Assembly (NCBI RefSeq): GCF_910592395.1
Contig: NC_088315.1
Location: 14,617,808 to 14,681,807, forward strand
DNA length: 64,000 bases
Direction: 5' to 3'
DNA from: Lineus longissimus
Lineage: Eukaryota > Nemertea > Pilidiophora > Heteronemertea > Lineidae
Shown here: piece by piece, positions 23,385-34,238 of the stretch
Layout of the letters: each line of letters begins with the position of its first letter
Numbering within the stretch: the first letter of the stretch is position 1
Notes under the pieces: generated by a model
The model's input: the letters and a program-made list of their open reading frames with translations, nothing else
The model's database searches: none
What the model was told of the DNA's origin: nothing
Position numbers and translations under genes: made by a program

Positions 23385-24170
23385 CAATGGCCTTTTAAAG
23401 CATTTGATTCTACTAGAAGAGCAGCTTATATTTATAGATACGTGACAATGCTTCAAAACTTGGAATAAAATCAATGCCTGGTATTTATTCCAGCCAGTGT
23501 TTCTCTCCGCTGATGGTCAGTTTAAATAAAGTTGAGGTGCATCATTTTCTTCTCCAATAAAATCCTTAATGTTGATCGTGAATTACACTCGTCTATTAGG
23601 ACAACTTCGATTCAACTGAACAGACGAACGCCCTTTTTACAAAAGGCAGTTTTAGCAAACAACCAAACCCCGTCGAAACGCCAGCGCGAATGCCTATCCC
23701 GTTGGGTGGGGCAAACAATGTAAAGGCGTTTGCGATGCTGATCATGAATTCGAAACGAGGCTTCGTAGGCACATAGTGCATTTACACTGTAAGCCTGTGT
23801 TCATTATAAATCGTAGTGTTTTGGAAAAAACAGGAAAAGAACAACCATGAAATTCACAGGTCTTTATTATTCGCAGATAAACCCTAATGTCACACGCATA
23901 CAAACATCCATGTCATTTGCGATATAGATTTTTAAGTATTACGACGAGCCATTGATATTGCAATGTTTGACACTATTATTGAGGCATGCTCCCATATATT
24001 AGACGAGTCGACGCTTTACTTCATTGGTATGCCTTTCTTACAATAAGGTCAAACTTTTTATCAACAACATTTGCAAAATACCGCAGATCTCAAGCGATTT
24101 TTTTACTTTCAGCATCATGTTTTTTTCTTTTTCTCTCAGATTTTCGAACAGAAATACTGGGAGCAAACTA
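23385..24170 (+). repeat. Dispersed repeat X, copy 1
   Basis: Matches 63240-64000 in the same direction and 52245-52985 in the opposite direction over most of its length. Shared landmarks are AAGCATTTGnTTCT at the start, GATCATGAATTCGAAACGAGG in the middle (22 bases shared less one) and GACGAGTCGACGCTTTA near the end. No protein recognised. Confidence 0.7.
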
Positions 24171-24269
24171 ACATTTTGCAGCTCCACTCTCTGCACTTCA
24201 ATTTTCAAAATCCTGGAGTTGATATCGGCTTGTTGTCGCTGCATAGTTACCTGTAGACGAGATTCACCC

Positions 24270-24482
24270 TTATACGTTGTAAATTGCACAACTGGTCCTG
24301 TTGACGTCGTAGAGGAACCCGAGACACTCTAATGCAATACTGGCCATGAATTGTCTCAAGCATTCTCTGGTACAATCAAGATTAGATCGAATATCGGCGA
24401 GAAATTCTAATTCCAATAGAAATTCGTGTGCTGTTACTTGTTTGGTGAACAAGACTGCTATAGAAGAGTCTAGCATTAACAA
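24270..24482 (-). CDS. PAN/apple-like domain exon fragment
   Basis: The minus-strand frame ends with a cysteine pattern of PAN/apple type: a CTRECL segment, then ECLGFLYDVNRTSCAIYNV and a stop at 24270-24272. PAN domains mediate protein or carbohydrate binding in secreted and membrane proteins. A closely similar ending (KCLGFLYEDRRTRC..Y) lies at 48961-49080, also minus. The upstream end of the frame (24383-24482) runs into the minisatellite, so the true exon border is uncertain. It may be a terminal exon, a duplicated exon or a pseudogene piece carried by repeats. Confidence 0.4.
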   Translation of the reverse strand: MLMLDSSIAVLFTKQVTAHEFLLELEFLADIRSNLDCTRECLRQFMASIALECLGFLYDVNRTSCAIYNV

Positions 24483-24975
24483 TACTGGCCCGACACAGTA
24501 TTACAAGAATGCTATAGGAGAGTCTAGCATTAACATTACTTGCTCGACACAGTATTATAAGAATGCTATAAGAAGAGTCTACCATTAACATTACTGGCCC
24601 GACACAGCATTACACGAATGCTACAAGAAGAGTCTAGCATTAACATCACCGACTCGACACAGTATTACAAGAATGCTAGGAAGAGTCTAGTATTAACATT
24701 ACTTGCCCGACACAGTATTAAAAGAATGCTATAAGAATAGTCTAGCATTAACATTACTGGCCCGACACAGTATTACAAGAATGCTATAAGGAGAGTCTAG
24801 CATTAACATTACTGCCCGACACGGTATTACATGAATACTATAGAGTAGTCTTAGGCATTAACAATACTGACCCGACACAGTGTAGTTGCAAAAATGCCAA
24901 AGAATAGTCTAAAGCATTAAAAATACAGGCCCGACACCGTACAAGAAAGTGATGGAAGAGTCTAAAGCCTTAACA
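24455..24975. repeat. Minisatellite, about 9 copies of a 55-bp unit
   Basis: Units follow the pattern GAGTCTAGCATTAACA / TTACTGGCCCGACACAGTAT / TACAAGAATGCTATAA with 2-6 changes each and small indels. The last two units (from 24890) are the most diverged. The open frames across it are repeat artefacts. Confidence 0.9.
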
Positions 24976-26117
24976 ATACAAAAAAAGATTAAGTAATTTT
25001 GGTAGAAGTTGTAGATTTTATTCATTAGAGAGTGTGAGATCGACAACTTATAGCAAAACCTTTAGGTACACTTATAGTTTTTGCAAAATACGTCATCAAA
25101 TATGGGATCGATTTTTCCCCTTCATAAGTTAACATAAGTCGAATCTTCCAGCTTGGATAAAAATGCTATGGCTGTTGAGCCACGACTGAGAAAACACAGC
25201 TTCAGTAATTAAGGAAACTATATTAGCTCATATCTAATTACAACTGCCAACAGATAACCACAGACAAAGGAGAAGGGTCGGTTTTGTGGGTCCTTTTCTG
25301 CGTTCAATCCGTCAAATTCTTATACGCGGGTCTCAGCTGAATCCGAAAGCCATTACAAGACGTATTCATGCGTCTATGCTGTCATCGTCATCAATCGGCG
25401 CCGAGTCTATTACATAATATTGTTTCTATACGCAGAGACCGAAAGATACGACGCAAGTGGTTTTTAAGGGAATTGAAACGAACTGCCACCAAAAACTAGC
25501 TTTTTCTTTTGTATATTCCACTCTGATTTCAAAATCATTCACATCATATTATGCGAGGTTTAAATTTACACCTTGAGGGTGTTACTTTTTACGTCTAGAG
25601 CAGGGTTCTGGAGGAAAAATGAGTTTGATCAACAGCCTGCCTTCAAAATCTAGCTCATAAGTATAAGGGCTGGCGTGATCATGGACCCGTATATTTGTGG
25701 ATTAATTCAGAGTCTTTGGTTAATCAAAATCTACACAAAGGCAAAGACGGCAGAGCCGGTAACGTAATCACCATCGGACAACTTGTGTCGCCAACTCACT
25801 GTCCATCTAGATTGAGTTTGAATACATTGAATGCCCTCGAACGACAATGCCTATGATATTTGCGTATGATTTTTTGCGTTATTGTTCGCCAAAATATCGC
25901 GCGTTTGTAAGGCAAGCTGTAATTGGTCACAAGGCACTGGTGGAATCGAACCCGCATTCGTGTTACATTATTGTACGAGTACGTTGGGGTTTTCTCAAGT
26001 CATTTTTCAATACGTTCCAAAGTAAGCGGATGCGTATAAGTATACGTATAAGTTTTGACATAATAAGTTTTGCTATATAAGTTCTGGATCTCAAACTCTC
26101 TATTATTTCAAGTGTAA
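24976..26117. other. No recognisable gene
   Basis: AT-rich sequence between the minisatellite and the Harbinger-like element. I see nothing I can support. Confidence 0.4.
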
Positions 26118-26621
26118 GGCCTAAACTCACTGTCGCGTTTTTACGCGGCGTTCGACGTTGCGTTAAAACGCCGCGATTAGCGCCACAAATGGTATCCATT
26201 GAATTCCATAGATGTGTTCCCACTTGGGCGAAGCGACAAAATACCTTGTTTTTGACGCGGCATTCCACGCGCTCGGGCAAAAGTACGTCGCAAAATTAGC
26301 AATTGAAGCGTATAATCGCCGCGAATCGTGGGGTCTCTAAATTGTAAGGTTGACAGAGGTTTACATTGTGGTATTAAGATAGGCATTTGTCACTGCAGTG
26401 CCGGTGTAACATCTGTGGTTGTTCCCCATGTGTCAGTGTTTCCAAACAATAGGCAGCTAGAGAGACCACGACTTTTCAATAGGGGGGATACACAGAAAAA
26501 CTTGTCAATCTATTTTTGAGCGTTCCCAAACAATGAGGGGAAACACTCAAAAACAGAAACACACAAAAACATTACACCGGTACATGTGTGCAGTTAGGAA
26601 TTATCTCCCAAACCCATTGGC

Positions 26622-26627
26622 ACCATG
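26622..26627. repeat. Polinton target-site duplication, left copy
   Basis: ACCATG immediately before the left terminal repeat; identical to 48562-48567. Polintons make 6-bp duplications. Confidence 0.92.
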
Positions 26628-26754
26628 AGTAGTATGGTTCGTCAATAAGGACCAGCATTGAGGCGGTTCTTCTGAGGCGGTTCCTGCCTCTAACATCACG
26701 CGTTCCTCTGACGTCACAGGCATCAGTGGCCAGCATGACATCACAAGCCAGCAT
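26628..26754 (+). repeat. Left terminal inverted repeat of the Polinton
   Basis: 127 bp, matching the complement of 48435-48561 with about four mismatches. It contains two adjacent GAGGCGGTTC units and a TGACGTCA site. Confidence 0.95.
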
Positions 26755-26839
26755 TCTTGTTGGCCACTTAATAATTTGATAATTGACTTAGAATAAGTAA
26801 TGCTGGTGCCCAATGTGTCGAATTAATTCAGCCACAGCC

Positions 26840-27104
26840 ATGGATGAAGAAAGACCCCCGTCAAAATTTGAATGTCCTGTGTGCCATAAAACATACAGTA
26901 CTCAGAAAAGTCTTGATCGACATAAAAAAGGGCATGACGAGCGCAGCCATGTTTGTGATATGTGCAAGCGTACATTTGTCAGATTGGACATGCTTAAACG
27001 GCACCAGCGTAGCACTCACACGTTAGACCAACATAATTTTACATGTAGCATTTGTTCACACAGTATATGATCGTAAAGAAACTTGGTACGACATATGAAG
27101 AGCC
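26840..27104 (+). pseudogene. C2H2 zinc-finger leader of the Polinton polymerase gene
   Basis: The methionine at 26840 begins a frame with two clear C2H2 fingers (FECPVCHKTYSTQKSLDRHKKGH, whose ligands are C13, C16, H29, H33 approximately, and a second with CDMCKRTF...H..STH) and the first half of a third. In the third finger the frame hits TGA (27068-27070) and TAA (27074-27076); its C-terminal half (RHMKSH) resumes downstream. Indels around 27060-27200 therefore separate the fingers from the polymerase frame that starts at 27105. Such fingers are probably the N-terminal part of the polymerase protein or a separate DNA-binding protein. Confidence 0.7.
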
Positions 27105-30100
27105 ATGCACAGAAATCAGCAATTGCCACAGAGACGGCAACTACATCTGGGCAGACAAGGGGAACAAGGAAACGTCACCAGAAACCTGAACAAAATAGCA
27201 GCTGAGGAACCATCTGACAAAATTCCGAGACGTGTCAATCCAGCGCAATCGCACCAGGTCCATGTTCCAACATTTGTGAGACCAGAACTACATCAGATCT
27301 ACTTGGAAAATCTGAAGCACATCGAGTCAAAAAGCAAGGTGAATGGACGGCGCCAGAGACGTTATAATATCATGCTAGAGTCTGCATCGTTCCAGGAATT
27401 AGAGGTAACCTTTCGAACAATTCATCAACAGCAGAATAATCAATACAAAGTTAATTATTCTTTTGGCTTTATCTTGTACAACAATGTCTCCGGTCAGCGC
27501 GGGTATTACCACGCTAGCAACAACACCAGAGTACTAGATCGACCCCTGTTGATACAAAACGAAAGTGGGTTGAATGGTCTCTTATCAATCCTAGGAGATG
27601 TTGATATACTAGCGTATGCTAAGGCGCAGAGACCAAATAGTCAGTGGGTCGTTGATATTGTGACAAATGTACTGGTTTATGTATACCCGTTACACACACA
27701 CCCGATAGGTACAGGACTAAATCCGCTCCCACAGTTCATCAAGAACAACCGGTCAATTATCGCTTTGGATCGCAAATATAAAGCTGGGGGTGTAATCACG
27801 GACAACCTCTGTTTTTTTCGCTGTCTGGCACTACATAAAGGTCATTCAGTTCATGGTTTGGAGACACCCACAGTTGTATTATTCAATGAGTATTGTGCAA
27901 TGGCAGAATTAGAAACCAGCATGGCAGAATATGGTGGTGTGATGTTACATCAACTGAGAGAAATGGAAGACATCTTTGAGATCAATATTCAAGTTTATTC
28001 CATCCACCAACAAGCCCAGGCTGAACTCGTTCGACGCAGTGTTAGTCACTATAAAACCACACTTTATCTTAACCTCTACGAGAAACATTTTAGTTATATA
28101 AAAGACTTCAAGTCCTATTCTAAAGCACATAAGTGCAGAAGTTGTGACAGTGTCTTTGAGTACAGTTGCCATTGTATTCGTCATGAAAAAACATGTCAGG
28201 GAAAGACAAAGTTTATTTTTCCCGGTGGCGTATTCAGACCCCCAGCAAGCATTATTCGCAAAGATGGAGAGACATGGGATTCAGGTCCCTGCACAGGAGG
28301 ATCAATTCCACCCGTACAGAGCGTCATATGACATTGAATGTTATATGGACAAAGTTAAAGACAAGACCAACACTGATAAATTGTCGTGGGTAGCCCTGCA
28401 CCGCGTTGCCTCCATCAGCGTATGCAGTTATGTTCCAGAATATACAGAAGCAAAATGCTTCATCAGTTCTGGAAATGAAGATGAACTTGTAGACCAATTC
28501 GTGACCTATTTGAATGAGATTGCAGACGCTGCTGGCAAACTACTTGATGTCAAATACCACGACCTGACCGAAATCTTAAAGAGTTTGATAGTGAAAGAAG
28601 AAGAAGCCTCCCGAAACCCTGGTGATGACGATGAGGAGGAGGAGGACGGTGACAAACAGATGGCAACTGAGGATGACTTTGATGGCTCTTGCGATGAGGT
28701 TGGAAATGATTGCACCAAAGATGAGCCAGAATGTGAGAGGAAAACTCGGAGGAAAGGGTCAAGGCCAATTAACACAATTGCCATGGAATTTTCCAGATGG
28801 CGACAGCAATTACCAGTAATTGGTTTCAACTCGGCAAAGTATGACGTCAATGCAATGAAGAGTGCATTGTTTCCCGCCCTGATAAAGTTCACCACAAGGG
28901 ACGAAGAGAACCTACCAAATATTAATGTTATAAAAAACAGAATGTTTACATGTCTATCACTACTGATAACCTGAAGATTTTGGACATTCTAAACTACCTG
29001 GCTCCAAACACAACGTCTGCAAAATACTTGAAATCGTTCAAAATACCCGAGGCTAAAGGTTTTTTCCCCTACTAATGATTTGACAACTTGGAGAAATTGA
29101 AGGAGACATCTCTTCCACCTCATGACGCATTCTACAGTCAACTCAAAGACTGTAACATTACTGCAGAACAATATGAAAGTATGCAGAAGGTATGGATCGA
29201 AGAAGACATGTCATCAATGCAGGATTTCCTTGTATGGTACAACAACCAAGATGTCAAACCCTTCATGGGGGCGATAGACAAAATGTGCAATTACTTCATG
29301 TCTAGGGGCCTTGACCTTTTCAAAGATGGCATAAGTTTGCCTGGCTTAGCAATGAAAGATCTATTTTCGGACACAGGAACCTTTTTTAACCTCTTATGGA
29401 AGAAGGATGCTGATTTGTATCATTCATTGCGCAATCAAATTGTTGGTGGTCCGTCCATCATTTTCAACCGCTATCAGGAAAAAGATAAAACATACATACG
29501 AAAACATGCTTTCACAAACCCAAAGATTTGCAAATCCATTCGTGGTTTCGACGCAAACTCACTGTATCTCGAAAGTCTGATGAACGAACAAGGAACTGAA
29601 TTCTACAATAGACGAAAATTGGAGAATAACTTTAAAATAGAACGTTCTTTTCCATGGGAACAACAAGCCTATGAATGGTTAGCATGGAAGAGACATGCGG
29701 ATAATACTGGGATCATACACAGACATCAAGATGGACACGAAACAAAAATAGGACCAAAGAGCATGCCTGTTGATGGCTATAGCAAGGAATTGAACAAGAT
29801 TTATCAGTTTCAAGGTTGTTTATACCACGGACATGAAAAAGAATGTCCCATCACGTGTAAACACGATGTACATCCAGTAAACAAAGTTCCGCTGTCCCAA
29901 CTGCGGCAGAAAACAAAAGAAACAAATGCCTATTTGAAAGGTGAAGGATATCAGGTCGAGGAAATGTATGAGTGTCAGTGGCAGAAACTCAAAGGAAACA
30001 AAGAAATAAAGACCTTTCTCAATGACCTTCACGCGAAAACCAAGTGGAGCCGCAGACATAAAAAGGGGGCAACAATGGAGGAACTTCTGAATGCTGTCAA

Positions 30101-31300
30101 AGCCAACGACCTGTTTGGTATCGTAGAATGTGACATTGCTGTCCCAGAGTCGAAGATAGAATGTTTTGATGAAATGCCATCCATCTTCAAAAATGTCAAT
30201 GTGGGCATTGATGATATTGGAGACCACATGAAGGACTATGCCGAAAGCCATGGACTAATGAAAAAGCCTCGGAAAATGACCATCGGTAGCCTTCATGGTG
30301 AAAAGGTAATGATCATCACACCTTTGCTACGTTGGTACCTTGGCCACGGACTGCTATGCTCCAAGATATATCAGGTTGTCGAGTATACACCCTCTGCATG
30401 TTTCAAGAAGGCAGGTGAGCGAGTGTCAGATGCAAGACGACAAGGGGATGCACACCCTGATAAGAGCATTCTAGCAGAAATGGAGAAACTGTTTGGAAAT
30501 TCTTACTATGGAAAAACAGTTACCAATAAGGAGAAGCACTCAAAAGTTAAATATTTCAAAGAAGCGGAACATACCCGACAGCTTGACATTGCAATCAGTC
30601 GAAATTCATTTCTTGGCCTGACACAAATACACGATGATACATACGAGATAGTCTGCTCACCCTGATCAATCAAATTGGATCTACCTATCCAAATTGGATT
30701 TTTCGTGCATGGCTATGCTAAGCTCCGAATGCTTGAGTTCTATTATGATGATATGTGTGTAGCGTTTGAAAAATACGACTTTGAATACTGTGAAATGGAC
30801 ACAGATTCAGCTTACATTGCATTTAGCGGAGAGAACTTAGAAGACCTCATGAAACCAGAATTCAAAGCAAGGTATGAACATGCAAGGAGCAGCGCTCATC
30901 AACTTGGGACCCAATATAAACCAGATAATAAACTCTCTTGGTTTCCACGCAGCTGTTCAGTAATGAGCATAGGGCATTCGATAAGCGTACTCCAGGATTG
31001 TTTAAATTGGAGTTCGAAGGAGATGGAATGATTGGGCTGTGCTCAAAGACATACTTTTGTTTTGGCTCTGATTCTTCTAAGTATAGCTCTAAGGGAATAC
31101 AGAGGAGAAATGAACTTACGAAAGAACATTACCTCAATGTCCTAGCGTCACAACAAGCGGGATCAGGGGTTAATAGAGGATTTCGTGTGGTGGATGACAG
31201 GGTAATGACTTATGAGCAAATTCGATGCGGGTTAAGTTACTTCTACCCAAAACGCAAAGTTTTACCTGATGGTGTCAGCACGGTGGCTTTAACAATTTGA
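27105..31300 (+). pseudogene. polB: Polinton protein-primed DNA polymerase B, broken
   Basis: Replicative family-B polymerase. In 5' to 3' order: an OTU-like stretch (27105-28330) with a D-N-x-C box (Cys codon at 27810) and a later His (28086), then a Cys/His-rich zinc motif (about 28130-28200); exonuclease I DIE (28330-28338); exonuclease II around 28820-28850; exonuclease III near 28980; polymerase motif A (Asp at 29550, SLY); motif B GNSYYG (30495); motif C DTD (30798); and a conserved C-terminal block to 31300. Breaks: frameshifts near 28222, 28947 and 30940, two adjacent stops at 29073-29078 and a TGA at 30663-30665. All catalytic motifs survive despite at least six lesions, so inactivation is fairly recent. 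Confidence 0.93.
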
Positions 31301-31357
31301 TGATTGACAAGTTATCAAGTAGCTGAGAGAAGTGGTTGTCCTTTTTTCTACTGAAGA

Positions 31358-31366
31358 TATATAAAG
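31358..31366 (+). promoter_or_regulatory. TATA-box
   Basis: TATATAAAG 35 bases before the ATG at 31401, in the gap after the polymerase gene. Position and sequence suit a promoter for the small downstream gene. Confidence 0.5.
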
Positions 31367-31400
31367 CGGCCGTAAAGTTTAGATAATATCATACTATAAA

Positions 31401-31718
31401 ATGACTTCAAAGCAATCACAAGGCATGAATGGTACAAAAGTATGCTCGGTGCACAGTACAGACAGCAGCACCAAGAAGAGTGCAGTCACTCAACAATTCA
31501 AGAGGCCTCTGCCACGGCTAAAACGTAGACCAAAGAACACAACTTCTAGCCAGACACCAAAAGATGTTGGCGAGCTATTATCAGAGTTGACAACGCTAAT
31601 GCAGAGTGTGGTCAGTAACATTACACAACCGGAAAAAAGGATATATTTCCCAATTTACACTATAATTGTACCAGCAGTACCAGCAAAAATAATAGAAAAC
31701 AGACCAAAACGCAATTAG
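31401..31718 (+). CDS. Small basic Polinton protein, unknown function
   Basis: A 105-codon frame with a Ser/Thr/Lys-rich N-terminus (residues 1-55, several KR and RR pairs), a short predicted helix (about 58-75, ELLSELTTLMQSVVSNI), and a hydrophobic segment near 80-95. A TATA-box lies just upstream. I do not recognise a family. Small basic proteins with a helix are common among virion and DNA-binding proteins of Polintons, but no motif proves this. Located between polymerase and the pair at 31957-32926. Confidence 0.45.
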   Translation: MTSKQSQGMNGTKVCSVHSTDSSTKKSAVTQQFKRPLPRLKRRPKNTTSSQTPKDVGELLSELTTLMQSVVSNITQPEKRIYFPIYTIIVPAVPAKIIENRPKRN

Positions 31719-31956
31719 ACAGGAACATGAAGAAGTCTGAGGAAAATACTCTAATGCCACAAAGAAACACAAATCATGGACAAAAAATGTAAATATTAAA
31801 GGTTATCATGCAATTCGATTGGGTTCTTTTACGTCGGCACTGAAATCAACCAATCAGAGAAGGGGTCAGTGTATATGAGGGCAGCATCCCAAGACAAGTT
31901 ATCCACTCAAGCACCGGTGCTCCACAAGTAAACAAGTCAGTTAATATTCACCTACA

Positions 31957-32316
31957 ATGACACAAGCAGCCCTCAGCCTAAAACAAGAGATGACAACTAA
32001 GATGAGTGATGGAAAGAAAAATAGGGCGAAGAGACCAAGCAGCCTAGAGAACCCAGAGACCAAGAAACGTAGAGTCAACAAAGTCTCAGAGTCTTCAAGT
32101 GAAATAGACTTCAAGAAACCTGAAGTTCCTGCAACAACATATGGTTGTTACAACAGTATGTTCCTCAAGCACAACCCCATTTATGTCACAGTCGAGAAGG
32201 GCAAGGGCAAGTTCAGACTGTATGGGCGGCAACTTATTGCCTTACAGGCTGAACTAATGCAGCTGACTAACAGCGCTTCAAGACCAAACCCACCTTCAGC
32301 TGACTTTACCAGGTGA
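31957..32316 (+). CDS. Polinton protein, possible PC4-like DNA-binding half
   Basis: 119 codons. Residues 1-50 are Lys/Ser-rich with an apparent nuclear-localisation cluster (ETKKRRVNK). Residues 60-105 alternate beta-like strands (PIYVTVEKGKGKFRLYGRQL) with a helix (IALQAELMQL), a layout reminiscent of the PC4/p15 single-stranded-DNA-binding fold. The frame stops at 32316, and the next frame starts one base later in a different phase with a second segment of the same layout, so the two may be one protein separated by a frameshift. The PC4 comparison is by eye only. Confidence 0.5.
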   Translation: MTQAALSLKQEMTTKMSDGKKNRAKRPSSLENPETKKRRVNKVSESSSEIDFKKPEVPATTYGCYNSMFLKHNPIYVTVEKGKGKFRLYGRQLIALQAELMQLTNSASRPNPPSADFTR

Positions 32317-32317
32317 A

Positions 32318-32926
32318 GTGGGGGTGACTCTGAAGAGTTTTGAAGGTTCAGGCCTTTACGTCGAGTTTTCAAAGACCTTCCAGGCTGGGATGAAGTGGAC
32401 ATTGAACTTGAAGACAGTCGAATTTGTCTATCTTCTGGAAAGCATTCCAGATCTACTGGAGAAGCTAGACCGAAAAGAAAAATATTCCAGCGCTTCCACC
32501 ATAGCCACTTCGTCAAGTTCAGTTTATGATGAAACAGTGCAGGTGTATGCGGATTTGGTTGGAGAAGGAATCAGAACCCTTAAGTCATGTAATGGTTGTA
32601 CAGTTGGCCATCCGAGCCAAAACCAGCACACTTGTATGGAAGAAGATGCCGGAACCATTGAGATGATGTACCTGGACCACGCTATAGAAACTGTCTCATT
32701 GGAGAAGTTTACCAGCAGTTTCCATAAGAAGACGGAGAACAAGCAAGTCGTTCTCTCCTCGAAGCTATTGTGGAGCTTATGCAGAAAAGGGGCCATGCTA
32801 CAAAGAATCAAAGACATAGCAATGGCTCCCTACCTACTCAAGGAAGAGATTGCCTCGTTGATGGATGAAGCTGCCGTGGAGAGTCTACAGGTCGACAACG
32901 CCACCGCCACCTCTGACAAAGTTTAG
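32318..32926 (+). CDS. Polinton protein with second PC4-like segment and Cys/His motif
   Basis: About 202 codons, open from a GTG at 32318, with no good ATG early on; it is probably the continuation of the gene at 31957 in another phase. Residues 8-50 show strands then a helix (LYVEFSKTFQAGMKWTLNL, then FVYLLESIPDLLEKL). Around residues 90-107 is a C-x2-C ... H ... H-x-C cluster (CNGCTVGHPSQNQHTCM) that could bind zinc. The C-terminal third is helical and acidic. The Cys/His cluster is familiar from uncharacterised invertebrate proteins, but I cannot name its function. Confidence 0.5.
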   Translation: MGVTLKSFEGSGLYVEFSKTFQAGMKWTLNLKTVEFVYLLESIPDLLEKLDRKEKYSSASTIATSSSSVYDETVQVYADLVGEGIRTLKSCNGCTVGHPSQNQHTCMEEDAGTIEMMYLDHAIETVSLEKFTSSFHKKTENKQVVLSSKLLWSLCRKGAMLQRIKDIAMAPYLLKEEIASLMDEAAVESLQVDNATATSDKV

Positions 32927-33204
32927 ATATTTAGCAGTGGTGCATGTAGCCAACATGATCAAGAGTTTGATTTATCCGTTATTACTATGTAACCTTTTAT
33001 TGTACATACATTAAAGTGTAAACCATAATATATATATATAATTCTTCACTCATTTTTACTGCATGGTTGTTATAGCGTTGCATGTTATTTCTATGCTCTT
33101 TGGCTGTGTGTTGATATGAAACAAGACTGCTGAAAAGCGTATATGTAGAAAACAGACAACGGTAATAAATAGACCGTTCCCCACCATATGCTTCACTCAT
33201 CAGG
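32927..33204 (+). other. AT-rich gap with a TA repeat
   Basis: Contains (TA)n at 33029-33041 and no gene; probably 3' end of the preceding gene and promoter of the ATPase gene. Confidence 0.4.
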
Positions 33205-33888
33205 ATGTACCCCCGACTTCGACATCCATTCACTTGTCTCGTGGCAGGGCCAACAATGTCTGGCAAAACCTTCTTTGGTAAAAGGATGCTGACATCATTA
33301 TCTGAGACAGTGAACACACCCATCAAGGACATCATATTTTGTTACGGAGAATGGCAACCCGGATATGAGGAGCTACAGAGACAAGGCGTACGATTTGTCC
33401 AAGGTGCCATTGACTCGGAAGAACTGAGCCCCCATATACCCCACTTGGTCATTTTGGATGATCTCATGGATCAGACTGACAAAAAGATTTGTCAGTTCTT
33501 TATTCGTGGTTCTCATCATAGAAACACTAGTGTCATTTTCATAATTCAGAACCTCTTCAATGGACACAAAGATCATCGAAGCATCAGCTTAGATTCTCAC
33601 TATCTATGTCTATTCAAAAACCCAAGAGACTGTCGCCAAATTGAGTATTTGGCTAACCAAATTTATTCCAAGCAATCCAAGAAGGGTATGATAGAGAGTT
33701 TCCATGATGCGACCAATGAGCCTCATGGATATTTACTGATAGATCTCCGGCAAGAAACACCCGATTGTTTTCGCCTGCGCAGTAAAATCCTCGATAATCC
33801 CCAAGTTGTCTATATACCAAAAGGAATTAAAATAGATTCTCAATATCTAGCCCAATCTCACCATTCACAGACAGGTGCACAGTATTGA
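33205..33888 (+). CDS. Genome-packaging ATPase (FtsK/HerA, A32-like)
   Basis: 227 codons, intact. Drives DNA into the capsid in Polintons and related viruses. Walker A GPTMSGKT is at residues 15-22, Walker B LVILDD at 81-86, and a polar sensor-like strand (SVIFIIQN) at about 109-116. Length and motif order match the Polinton ATPase. It lies on the plus strand between the PC4-like pair and the next structural genes. No damage seen. Confidence 0.95.
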   Translation: MYPRLRHPFTCLVAGPTMSGKTFFGKRMLTSLSETVNTPIKDIIFCYGEWQPGYEELQRQGVRFVQGAIDSEELSPHIPHLVILDDLMDQTDKKICQFFIRGSHHRNTSVIFIIQNLFNGHKDHRSISLDSHYLCLFKNPRDCRQIEYLANQIYSKQSKKGMIESFHDATNEPHGYLLIDLRQETPDCFRLRSKILDNPQVVYIPKGIKIDSQYLAQSHHSQTGAQY

Positions 33889-34238
33889 AGGCGTCATAAT
33901 ATATCATATATACCTTGACCAATGTACTTAATACTATGCGGGCATACCCATCATTACGATAGCAGGATCAGTTATTTATAGTTAGTACTCCAGGGCAACC
34001 ACAACACATACTATAGAGCATTAACAAATGATTTACATAGTTGTCGATGTCACAAATTAGAGAGACTAGAATGCATAAATATATTTCCCACTAGTCCACT
34101 CAATTCATTTGAGAAAAAGACGGCAAAGGTGGGGCACACATGTCAGTCTCGTATCCCACAAGAAGATTTGGACTCCGTTTGTAGCAAAGGCCAAAGCAGA
34201 GACAAAACAGCACAAGGCTCATACATATAGTCGATATC

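Noticed and set aside
24382-24975. Minus and plus open frames across the minisatellite
   Set aside because: Produced by a repeat unit without stops; composition mirrors the 55-bp unit.
24455-24975. CRISPR-like array
   Set aside because: Units are contiguous, diverged tandem copies with no unique spacers, in an animal genome.
25935-25965. GGTTCGATTCC-like sequence on the minus strand (tRNA B-box)
   Set aside because: No A-box or cloverleaf at the right distance; not a tRNA gene and not a clear tRNA-derived SINE.
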